DNA of 64,000 nucleotides, from NCBI RefSeq assembly GCF_029227915.1, contig NC_079880.1, forward strand, positions 9,575,501 to 9,639,500, read 5' to 3'. The DNA is from Hydractinia symbiolongicarpus (Eukaryota > Cnidaria > Hydrozoa > Anthoathecata > Hydractiniidae). Positions 53,838 through 64,000 of the stretch are shown in pieces (within the stretch, counting starts at the first letter, position 1; every line of letters begins with the position of its first letter). Below the pieces are notes generated by a model. That model had not been told where the DNA came from. It was given only the letters and a program-made list of their open reading frames with translations, and did no database searches. The translations under genes and the position numbers were made by a program.

Positions 53838-54366
53838 AAGCCATGTTCGCACCAATGAGAATAACGTAGCTAAATCTTATGCTAATTCGCATGTTACAGT
53901 ATACTCATACAGTATACTCAGTATTCGTACGAATTACATAACAATTACATATTAAGTTTTTGAACATCAGAGCAACACCACTTGATCTTTATAAACTTAT
54001 GACGTAAATAAATTGTTTTTAAAGGTTTAATCGAAACAAAAAATTCTTTGATTGAAAAAACAAAACATGATGCATTTAGCAAAATGCATTTTTGATTCTC
54101 TTTTAATAAACAATTCTTTGGACCATTTTTTTGTTTTTTAAATCTTTGGTCTTCTTCTTCTCATCATTTGGATCATAAAAATTCTCGTAGAGCATGTCCT
54201 TATCGGAAAAGTCCATGGTTATAAAGCCAATACGACTTCGTGTTCTATTTGATGTGAGCACCTAAGTAAGAACCGTTTCGCATATTTTCATTTCCGGGAT
54301 TTCTTATTCACATGCATAAGTTTTTACGAAGGGATAGCGCTATTGGCATTGATGTGAACCTGGCTT
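53838..54366. mobile_element. MITE-like element with AAGCCAGGTTCACA termini
   Basis: AAGCCATGTTCGCACCAATG at 53838-53857 is inverted at 54366-54347 as AAGCCAGGTTCACATCAATG. The 529 bp between them is non-coding and very A+T-rich. No transposase. Confidence 0.45.
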
Positions 54367-54899
54367 CACTTCTTCGATTAGAAAGTTATATTTTACATTA
54401 GTCGTTAAAAAAATCTACTTTGTCGATATGGTTAACAATCAACACATCATCAGATCCAGAAATTATATCATTACATTATTACAGAGATATATTTCACTCT
54501 ATATATTTAATATATATTAATATATACTCTCTTCATAGAATAGAATAATATTTCTACATATCATTTAAATGGCACCAGAATCGTTATAAGGAAGTTTTTA
54601 TTTTAATGAAAAATGTTACCAAATATATTTTTGCATCTAGCTTATTGATCAAAGGGTTAAGCCTTGATAAAACGCGTTATGGTAGCTTTAGATGTATTTT
54701 TTATTTAATATACCGAGGACACGAAGGAATATGACAAGTCAAGACACCTAAAACACTGGTACATTACAATACGTACCGCACTAGGGCACGTAGAAATTTG
54801 GACACACAAGGCACATAAATTAGCACACTCAAAAGATCGTCTAATCTAATTTTCTTTAAATAAACACCTAAATAAACCGCATTTCTTAATAGAAATGAG

Positions 54900-55020
54900 A
54901 TGAGCTGGTTGTGGTTGTTATTATCATTTATACCGCTGTTGTGGATTTAGTTGTTGTTGTTGTTGATTTTGTCATACTGTTGTTGTTGTTGTGTTTGTTT
55001 GTTGTTGCTTTTGTTGTATT
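54900..55020 (+). repeat. (GTT)n microsatellite region
   Basis: GTTGTTGTT runs, interrupted. A reading frame across it is poly-Val/Leu and is not treated as a gene. Shorter GTT runs occur at 25790 and 29550 in the duplication arms. Confidence 0.7.
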
Positions 55021-55837
55021 AAATATAATAAAAACTGTTGGCTTCTTTCTACATCTTATATTTACAGGTGGATGCCCTTACCAAAAATTAGTAAAACATT
55101 TTTTTAAAAAAGGAGGACAGTTTACTATAAATATTATCTTAACAAATACCATCTTTTCTCACATGAAGTTTCCTGCTAAAAAAAGCCCTTCCTTCCTGGA
55201 AATCTTTCAAAATCGAATTAGAGTTCAGAAAAATTTGCGCGCGATAATCGTTTATTTATTTCTAAAAAATGTTTTTTGTTGGTCAAAGTGTGCTTACTTA
55301 AGATGGTAGATCTTTTAGTTTTAAATTTTATTACCCATTGTCAATTGATAAATCCACTACTTAGAAACAAATGGTGAAGGTGCGTAAATTTCTAGCACAT
55401 GTATTGAATAAGTTGTCAAACTGTTTCTATAAGTTTGACGTTAAAAATCAGATAGGCTTATATCTTCTACAAAATTAATAAAGAATTTTAGAAACCTTTG
55501 AAAACGTCACCATTTTTAGCTTAACTTAATTTTAGATATAAAGATAAACATCAAGTCTAATCATATTATTGCGTTTAATAAAAGCCTCCTTAAAGTGCAA
55601 ATAAGAGCATTTTTTCCGAAACCTCAAGTTACGTATTACCCGGTATTCATCCGAGTGGATACAGTGTAAACATGTGAGATAGACCTGGTGTACATCTGCG
55701 GTTAATAAAAAAGGATGTTTTAAAATGTTGAAATGGTACGTGCGCGTGTCTTGTGATTTTTGTGTTTTTTTGTGTTTTTCTTTTTTCAATATCGTGTATT
55801 TACGTTCATTATAAGGGAAAATTTAAATGGCACTTTT

Positions 55838-58834
55838 TTATCGCACAAAAAACCGCCATTCTCCTGAAGAATTATACTGTGCTTTATCTCTTTTATAATA
55901 ATCGTCACATTCGAGTCTTTCGTCGTACAAATTTACATGATGGTGATTCCTGATCCATATAAAGTGATTGTTCAGTTTATTGTTGTCTTTATGCGAAGTT
56001 GACCACTGTTGTAATGCCCAATTCATACATTGTGATGCAATATAAGACGTATCGTCGGGAAGTATTTCATAGGAGTGACATGATGGAGGAAGAGTTTCAG
56101 TTACGCCAGAAAAGTAGTCAACCACCTTTTTACCGTTGAAGTCATTTGTTGTTGCAATATGTATCGTTCTGTTATGCCAAGGTTTGTGACAGTAGAAACG
56201 AAGTTGGGTGAAATTAATAAATTTTCGTAATGCACCCAAACCAGACACAGTCAAGAGAAACCTGCCCGTTGAAACATCATTGAGTAATGAGATGTTATCT
56301 GAATTGATCACGTTTGTAAGATTTTGATCTGGAATTGAGCCTTTCTGCACGACGTTGCCAAATTCTGTCCATCCTCCTATTAATAAGTAATCCTATCTTA
56401 AAATATTAATTTCCAACACTGAAGTGGCTTTATCCTGTATAATATTTACTAAATTAATACAAAATCTTAAAACAGGTTTGGTTTATGTCATGCCTTAAGG
56501 AACCGTTACGGTTAAAAATTATACCCTTTGACGATGTTCCTTTATACAAGGAATAGTTATACTTTTTAAAATTGTATATATGATGTCACTTTTACAAGTC
56601 TGTATATTGATTGGAACAAAAGTTTTGTTAAGTGAGGATGACCATGAAAGACCATGACTTTTGTAAGTAAGTAGCTGTTTGTTTTTCATCATTTTACTCG
56701 TACCTTTGATATAAATCTTTACAAATCAATTTTCTCGACTTCCTGAACCTTCGCGGGCCATCGAATTAAATGTTTCATGATGCAGACATTCCAGAAACCA
56801 CAACTAGTGATTTTTAACCTTCCTTTGTTCGGCCAACGCATCTGCCTATGCTTTGATAAATGGCCAAAAAATTCATTATAAAAAGGATTGTTGCGAACCA
56901 ATGAGTTATGTTGGTATTCCTCTATTTATTATGCAAGAGAGGAGAGGATTACACGATTACTCATTTATTTATATATTTGTGAGAGATCTGACGGAAAAAA
57001 ACTAATTTTTATTTTACGTGCCGTGGATTTTTAAGCTTTTGAGTGAATATTTTAGAAAAACAATACTATGATCTTTGTTTTCTTGCTCGGGAGTATCATA
57101 GTCACTGTAACGGAGGAATGTATGCAATATACTAAAATGACCAATTTTGTTAGATTCAAATATAATGTTTTCCAAATCGTGGTTTTTTGTCATTTTGTGT
57201 AAGATTTCATTTTTAAAGACAATATGCATGTCAAAAGAATTAATTTGGTTTTCCTCTCCGAGTTTTCTTTTTGTTGTATTTTGTGTAAGCCTTAAAATTA
57301 TTTCTCGAAAAGTGTTCCTTCTTTTTTATTTTGAATAATTTTTCTGCTACAGGCGTTACGTAATATAGCAGCATAATTGAATTTTGTGAATTATTTTTTC
57401 ATGTATTGTTAACTGCTAATTTCTTTAGATTTTGTGTCAATTCCCTGCAGTGTTAGCGTATGCAATAGCCTGAATAGAGGATTTCAACACATACAGTACG
57501 TTTTAAGAATTTTGTGATCAACTTTAATTTTTTGATGCATATGCTAATTTGTAATCTTGAAATAATGAGGAAACTTTGGTTTTTGATGCATGTATACATC
57601 TGCTACATCATTTAAATAGCTAGTTATTATGTATCCACAATCCTCCCTCTTTCTAAATATAGTGTATCGGACAAAAAAAAGGTTCTCATTAAAATTTAAC
57701 AGCCAAATTACCTCCCAGTGTTTCCATGTCGCAATACACTAACGTTGGTTGTTGCAGTTGCACCCAGTAGTAGCCATTTTTCAAAGTGGGATGATTTTCA
57801 TTTATCCACTTGCACGACTTTGCAGGATGTTCTAGAGAGACAACAGAATTACAGAGTAATTTGACAAAGAGCTATTTATCTTTTATATTGCTAGAAGCAA
57901 GGATTTTTTACGAACTTCCTGTATGTAAATAAATTAATTACAAGGCTTAGACCGCCATGTTTCCGCATCTAAGCTTATCAAAGCTCCACTTGATATTATG
58001 GGCAAACAAAAATGTTAGTATTCGTTTTTGCCATAAAAACATAAGTAACGTACGCAGTTTATCACATCGTTCCCCATGTGTTTCATTTCTGCATGTACAA
58101 TTGAATCCAGGTGGTTCACAAATGTCCTCACAATAATGCCCTTTGCAAGGCGACGTGCTGGAACAAACATCTCCAACCTTAATAGATTTGATGATGAACT
58201 TGTTACGTGTATGTGGTAAACAAAGTAGTTTTGCTAATTTTACTAAGGACAAAAATCGTTTACTATGACTTGCCATGATATACCATGTTTTGATGGTTAA
58301 AGGTCTTGCTGATTCATAAAGTTTTTTAACTAATTATGCTTGCAATTTACAAGTTGGGAAGAAATCCTTAAGAAAAGAAAGGAGCGCAATGGAGATACTA
58401 ACTTTACCTCTTGATTATTAGGATCAGTTTCATAATGGGTCCAATTAGTAGCATAAGTAGCTTCAAGGTTATCCTCAGCAGTCGTATTTTTCAACAATTC
58501 GCATGTCTTTGCGTAATCATTGTAATTAATCGATTGACAAGCACCATTCAAAATGCACTTCTTCACGCAACTAAGATCATCTTCTACCTGGTAAGTGTCA
58601 AGGATTCCAACCGTTAAGCGAGAATCTTTATAAAACAAGGAGAGGTCGGAATAAAATCCACATGATAATCGTAAGATTTTCCCAGTAATTAGGTAATAGT
58701 GCACTTCCAGCAGGAGAGTGCACACAACAATCCTACAGAATTTAAAAGTTAAATTCTATGAAAAATGAGCACAAGGAAAAAATATTACTATGATTCAAAG
58801 GTAAAAAACACACTAACCTACAGGCACTTTTCAT
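55838..58834 (-). CDS. Secreted PAN-EGF-fibrinogen-like protein, five exons
   Basis: Exons with consistent phases are: E1 58834-58818 (ATG, six codons, AG/GTTAGT), E2 58732-58408, E3 about 58177-58054, E4 57831-57712 and E5 56377-55838 (TAA). The start completes a signal peptide (RIVVCTLLLEVHYYLITG). E2 is a PAN/apple domain (CGFYSDLS, CVKKCILNGACQSINY, KTCELL). E3 is an EGF domain with six Cys (CSSTSPCKGHYCEDIC, CTCRNETHGERC). E4 begins a fibrinogen-like fold (KNGYYWVQL, LVYCDMET). E5 opens GGWTEFGNV, then has FTQLRFYCHKPW, TIHIATTNDFNGKKVVDYF, LPDDTSYIASQC, ERLECDDYY and ends EWRFFVR. E5 is a cnidarian variant, not the classical fibrinogen end. No damage was seen. Probable extracellular recognition or matrix protein. 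Confidence 0.85.
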
Positions 58835-60954
58835 TCTTCTATTTCTATCTTGTCTGTTGTTTTTTGCTAACCGGCTAGAAATACATTTTTTAAACATATT
58901 TGCCACATTCAAATGTGTTTTGTATTGTGTATTATATTATTCGTATTAATAGCTTGTACGTCAGTTGTGGTTAATTTAAAATTTAAATTCCAAAGCAGGC
59001 ACGTATTCATCGTATTTAAGACAATTATAATACATTTAACAGGTAATTTTTCTGTATTGAAACTTTGTTTTTAGCAATAGAGTTACCTATTTACTTTATA
59101 GAAAGTTTAAATTCTTGTTTTGAAAAGTGAGTTTTTTGCTATTTTTAGAAGGTGTAATTGCACAGTATAACTATGTTAACCTCACCTCAACTCAAAAGTC
59201 TTAAGTTTATTATTCTTAAATACTGTCAAGAAATGATATTGACGAATTTGAAAATAATTTTTATTTACGGAATTTTAATATTTTACTCACAATACACGCG
59301 AACTTCTTTTTAATATTTATCGTTTTTTGATATTTTATAATGGTAAAAACAAAAGGACAGAGCAGAATATGGAGAAAATATTTGAAATATAATATTTGGG
59401 CTGTTTTGTACGTCATTCAGCTTTCGGCAACTAGTCACCTACAGAATAAATTAAATTTAAGTTTAAAATAGTTAGCTAAGCTATATTCATTTGCATATAC
59501 AGTAATATTGTGGTTTTATAAACAAAACATAAATACTGCATCAATCATTGTTTATTGCACCGATTGAAATACATAAAAACTATTTTCAAATTAATTTATT
59601 TAGAACATATTAGTTATTCATCGAGCAAAGTTGCTGCAGTGAGATACGTTAATGCTCAATAATCAATACTATACCATGCTAGTGTCAATCACGACACTTG
59701 AAAACTAGTAAATTGCCATTTGTACAAAATCTTAATGACGTTTCTGGGATTCTTTCGAAAAAAACAAGGGAATGGATTTTTAAATTCACAAGTCATTATT
59801 TTTCAACATTCATAGGTGGTTGTTTCGGTCTTTTCTATCATCCATGTAAATGGGAGAATACAGAAGTTCTATAGCGGCTACTTTTTCTTTGAAGAGAAAC
59901 CTCCATTTTTATCTATTAAACGTTCCGTCTTAAAAGACTAGTTCTGTCTACATTCCAATGTTGTTAATCCTGTTCTCCTTTTTTCTTCCTCAACATGTAA
60001 AAACGTCTATATTTTTGCATTCTAGCTGTACTTATTTTTTAAAGAAACAACGTTAAGTGTGATTTTCATATTCATTCCAGTCAAAGCAATTTTTAAAATT
60101 ATAAAAAGTATTAGTTATCCTTTGAAGGAAATGTAGGTATGCTAGCGATATACGTTAATACTTAATAAACATGAGTATACCATATTAAAACAATTTGAAC
60201 TAACACTAATCACAATTTCTTCTTTGTGAAGAAAAACATTCCATGTTAACCGTATAAATTTCTTTGATGACATTTCTTAAATTTTCTTGAAAAAAAATAT
60301 AAAATTAGGAAGAGATGTAGTTTCTGCCATAAATGTTAGTCATTTTTATCAATCTTTTTTTTTAAGGAATTTAAACTGAAAAATACCAAACTAAAGTTTT
60401 TCAAAAGCTGTTTACAGCTTCTTTTTTAACCCCGACTGGGTGGAAAATGATGTAATTATTATTGTTTTGTGTTGCTTATATGACAGTAATATAACGTCAT
60501 GTTTTGTTGTAAAGCGTCTTAAGATTGAGGATGATTGAGGGGATTTGTTGTAGATAGTCCTGAAAAAAAATAATTTTTATCTCTAAAAGTCTTTGTGTTT
60601 TGTATTTTCATGCCTGACATGCTAATAATTCTAGATAAGAGACTTTTAAAACATACGGCAAGACATAAAGCAGAAATCTTAAGATGCGAAGGAGAAGACA
60701 GAATATAATGCGAACGGTAATCTTATTATTGAATTTCCGCGCCCGAAGGCGTAGGAAATTCTTTAAAACCGTCGTTTTTTTCTTTCGGAGCATTTTTTGA
60801 GAAAAAATAGACCCTGGGATTTCACGTTCATCTGAGAGGAGGATAGTATTGAACTGACTAACTAACCCTGTCCCAAATGGTCAATTGAACGTCACAGATT
60901 AAAACTTCGTACCCAAGCTGCCTAAGCACTGGGAAATCATCTAAATGATGTTTC
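58835..60954. other. Upstream region of the PAN-EGF gene, with degenerate duplications
   Basis: Non-coding. The first 250 bp (to about 59050) is homologous to 62270-62500. A roughly 500 bp spaced similarity links 59645 (GATACGTTAATGCTCAATAA) and 60143 (ATACGTTAATACTTAATAAA), and a weaker one lies near 62692. This is the likely promoter side of the gene. Confidence 0.4.
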
Positions 60955-61800
60955 AGGCCAAAATTGGACAAAATTTGGCACACTTAACAAAAAGCTATGC
61001 TGAACATAATGGTGACATCATAATTTTGATTTCTTGTTACCTAAATGTCAATTTAGGCGAAAATTGGTCCAAAAATTAAAACTACTTTATTTTCAACAAA
61101 ATTTGGCACAGTTAACAAAAAAAATTATGCTGAACATGATGGTGACATCAAAATTTTGGTTTTTTGTCACCTAAATGTCATTTTAGGCCAAAATTTGTTC
61201 AAAAATTAAAACTTCGACAAAATATAGCACAGTTGACAAAAAAGTATGCTGAAAATGATGGTGACATCAAAATTTTGATTTCTTGTTACCTAAATGTCCA
61301 TTATAGGCGAAAATTGGTCCAAAAATTAAAACTACTTTATTTTCAACAAAATTTGGCACAGTTAACAAATAAAGTATGCTGAACATGATGGTGACATCAA
61401 AATTTTGATTTTTGTCACCTAAATGTCATTTTAGGCGAAAATTGGTCCAAGAATTAAAACTACTTTATTTTTGACAAGAATTGACACAGTTAACAAAAAA
61501 AGTATGCTGAACATGATGGTGACATCAAAATTTTGGTTTTTTGTCACCTAAATGTCATTTTAGGCCAAAATTTGTTCAAAAATTAAAACTACTTTATTTT
61601 CAACAAAATTTGGCACAGTTACCAAATAAAGTATGCTGAACATGATGGTGACATCAAAATTTTGTTTTTTTTGTCACCTTAAATGTCATTTTAGGCCAAA
61701 ATTTGTCCAAAAATTAAAACTACTTTATTTTCGACAAAAATTGGCACAGTTAATAAAGAAAGTATGCTGAAAATGTTGGTCACATCAAATTTTTGATTTT
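60955..61800 (+). repeat. Minisatellite, about seven units of 130 bp
   Basis: Units begin with AGGCCAAAATT or AGGCGAAAATT at 60955, 61055, 61185, 61305, 61433, 61562 and 61693. Each runs through GGTCCAAAAATTAAAACTAC, TTTGGCACAGTTAACAAA, GTATGCTGAACATGATGGTG and GTCACCTAAATGTCATTTT. The first and third units lack internal blocks. Units are 85-95% alike by eye. A 72-codon frame inside is a by-product. Confidence 0.85.
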
Positions 61801-62139
61801 TTGTCAATAAAATGCTGTTTAAAATCATAAACGTCTCAACCGCAAGACTTTCAACCATGAATGATAGGCTGTATTTTTTGTTATCAATTTCTTTTAAAAT
61901 GTGAGTTTATTATGAAACATTGCGTTTTGTTTGCGGTTGTTATAACATATAATGTCACTTGTGTGCTTTATCTTCAGAGCTTCATGCACCAAACCTCTTC
62001 GAATGTTTGGCACGATAACACAACGAATTAGTAGGTTGTCATCAAATATTTTGGTAGCGAGCGGAAATTCTTAGAGCCCCCAGGGCTTCTTGTCTTATTC
62101 TTAAAAAATTCCTGGTTATTAATTAATGGTTCAGCTTTT

Positions 62140-62500
62140 GCAGATGGAAGCTCTACAGAATTTAAAAGTTAACTTACAGTAAGAAAAAGATAATTGATTA
62201 CAAGAAGAATACATAAGCGTAATTTAAAGATAACAAAATAAAATTAAAGACTAACCTGTAGGCACTTTTCATTCTCCAATTTCTATCTTGTCCGTTCGTG
62301 ATTTTTGCTAACTTAAACTGTTAAGATATAGATATTTGAAACATTTAACCAACATTTAAGTTGGTATGTATTGGGTATTATATTATTCATATTAATATTC
62401 TGCACGTCAATTGTGGCTAAACTAAAGCAAGTCCATATTCATCATATACAAAATACCTATTATGCATGTAATTGGTTTTTTTTTTCTATTGAAACCTGCA
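62140..62500 (-). pseudogene. Orphan duplicate of the PAN-EGF gene's first exon
   Basis: ATGAAAAGTGCCTACAG followed by GTTAGT (exon at 62272-62256) matches E1 at 58834-58818 apart from the sixth codon region, and the flanks match too: AGAATGAAAAGTGCC, TATTATATTATTC-TATTAAT upstream, and the acceptor AACTTTTAAATTCTGTAG downstream (62152 against 58733). After that acceptor the sequence is unrelated and stops within seven codons. It is a tandem duplicate 3.4 kb upstream that carries promoter, exon 1 and intron 1 but no body. Confidence 0.65.
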
Positions 62501-64000
62501 AACAAGAAAGTTAGATTTTTATTTTATACACATTAGCATACCTGTCTTCGACATGCATTAATAAATACTACACCAACCGTTTTTTCCCTTGGTGCTTCAC
62601 AACAAGGGAAAAAGATAAAAATTATTCTGGAATTTTAATGTTTTCCGAATATACCACTTACCATTAAATATGCATTTTCAAAAGCGAAATGTGTTGATGT
62701 TCAATAATACATAATTTACCATGATCGAATAAACGAGTTTACGTCAATCATGAACCTTGTTTCTTCTTGTTAGAAAAATGGCGAAAATCAATACTCTAGT
62801 CAGTAGCATAAATGTATATTTATAACTACTTATGCCAGCATACGGGAGAACACACTTAATATTTTCAGTTGCTTTTTAATTTTTTTTAATGGATTGCACA
62901 CAAAATATTTTAAATAAAATAGACAACAACTATGATAATGTCTAATTTCCCTTCACTTTTCGCAGCAAGTTAATTTATAACAAAGCAACTACGTTCACAA
63001 GGTTTTAAAACACGTCACAGCCAATTAAAATGCAACAGGAAAGTTCTTACCTAATGAAATTATTTCATTCTATCACGTGATTTGTAGTAGACAAATAATA
63101 AAAGTATAAAAACATTTTCTCCAATATAGAACATTTTTATAAAAGCTCTTTTAAATAAAATTGTAGAAAACATAATCCACTTTGCCGGCCACAGACGAAC
63201 ACAGTTTTCGTATTATTGTGAGAGACTAATTAAAAAAGCCGTGAAATATTCATTTAAGCAAAGGAAAAATAGAAGAAAAAAAATTCGAAATTTTGATGAC
63301 GTCACCGGTACGTGTACAAAAAGGTTTTCTGAAGAGCGTATTAACCTGCGCAGAGACTGGAAGTATTTTGTGCGCAGAAACTGGAACTGTGATCAAAATA
63401 ATATATAGGATCATGTGTTTTAACCAACGTTTTAGAGAATGTAAAGGCTTTAAAAATTTGCTGACGCCAGCAAAGACGAACCAATATACAAAAAAATTTC
63501 GTAAAAATTGCTTACCCATTGACTTTATTGTGGAGACGCCATTAACCAGTCTGATCAGAAACGGGTGGTTTGAATCAGTTTTATGACGTTAGACTCATTC
63601 TTGACCCACGTTGTCCTTACTTACCATTCAGTAGATGACAATAGTTAATTCCACCCGAAAAATTTAGCAATAATTCTACTTATCTTAAAGACAATTAATT
63701 CTGATATATATCACAACCAAATCTCGGTAGAGGTTAAGGGAAATAGCAAAGCATGGTTTTTTTGTTATATGGTGTCATTCGTAAAGAGTGAGCCAATGAC
63801 ATAAATTTTTAGGATTTACGTACAGGGCACTTTGATTACACTCATAAGCGCAAGAAATGCACACAAATTTTGGTACTTATTACAAAAATACCACTGGGTT
63901 TGTTTACAAAAGAGAACAGCCTCGACGTTGTTTTATGTTGTTCTTACAGGTAGCTTAGCTACCCTATATAGCTACATTAAGGATTAAACTAGCATTTATT
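62501..64000. other. No gene seen
   Basis: A+T-rich. Overlapping frames on both strands at 63.25-63.6 kb show no recognisable domain, although TGCGCAGAGACTGGAA and TGCGCAGAAACTGGAA form a 22-base tandem pair near 63350. Confidence 0.4.

Noticed and set aside
54911-55309. 132-codon plus-strand frame with a poly-Val start
   Set aside because: It arises from the GTT microsatellite. The rest has no recognisable domain or splice context.
61164-61382. 72-codon frame in the 61 kb region
   Set aside because: It reads through minisatellite units and repeats the unit sequence. There is no independent evidence of coding.
60955-61800. CRISPR-like array
   Set aside because: Units are about 130 bp and nearly contiguous, without unique spacers of regular length, and the host is a eukaryote.
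63250-63586. Overlapping frames of 89 and 97 codons on opposite strands
   Set aside because: Neither has a domain, signal peptide or splice context. They cannot both be real and neither is supported.
1-64000. tRNA, rRNA and other structured RNA genes
   Set aside because: I looked for T-loop GGTTCRA words and conserved rRNA stretches and found none in a plausible context.

Overview
The window reads as nuclear DNA of a cnidarian, most likely a hydrozoan. This is an inference from three things: strongly A+T-rich, gene-poor sequence with spliced genes; secreted proteins built from PAN/apple, EGF, fibrinogen-like and SUEL-lectin domains; and a Polinton/Maverick whose small genes resemble those common in cnidarian genomes. 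No database search was possible, so no species is named.

Layout. 1-1.2 kb: the 5' end of a probable BEL/Pao retroelement running off the left edge. 2-4.4 kb: miniature inverted-repeat elements and a dispersed tandem-unit repeat. 6.4-11.9 kb (minus): exons of a PAN plus fibrinogen-domain secreted gene, with a nonsense codon in the fibrinogen part. 15.4-17.6 kb (plus): an intact, apparently intronless class C GPCR. 20.4-30.2 kb: a segmental duplication in two arms (20391-26456 and 27501-30216) with a Polinton fragment between them. The arms carry relics of a small, very basic, six-cysteine secreted peptide. 32.15-46.5 kb: a roughly 14 kb decayed Polinton. 48.8-49.2 kb (minus): a frameshifted SUEL lectin exon. 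52.5-54.4 kb: two MITE-like elements. 55.8-58.8 kb (minus): a complete five-exon PAN-EGF-fibrinogen-like secreted protein gene. 60.95-61.8 kb: a minisatellite with units of about 130 bp. 62.1-62.5 kb: an orphan duplicate of that gene's first exon.

The Polinton still shows a protein-primed family B DNA polymerase, an integrase, a packaging-type ATPase, a structural-protein-like gene, zinc-finger/HNH genes, a Bro/MSV199-like gene and several small membrane proteins. Nearly all are broken, and two catalytic motifs are damaged. Its right-terminal sequence recurs beside the small Polinton fragment at 26.5-27.5 kb.

The best candidate for something undescribed is the small peptide family at 21.7, 25.4, 28.4, 29.2 and 31.3 kb. 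Its cysteine spacing is mirror-symmetric (C-x7-C-x3-C-x4-C-x3-C-x7-C). All five copies seen here carry at least one lesion, so a working copy, if any, lies elsewhere. The likely genes of the window (GPCR, two PAN/fibrinogen-like proteins, SUEL lectin, basic peptides) suggest recognition or defence at the cell surface and outside the cell, but nothing here links them into one pathway.
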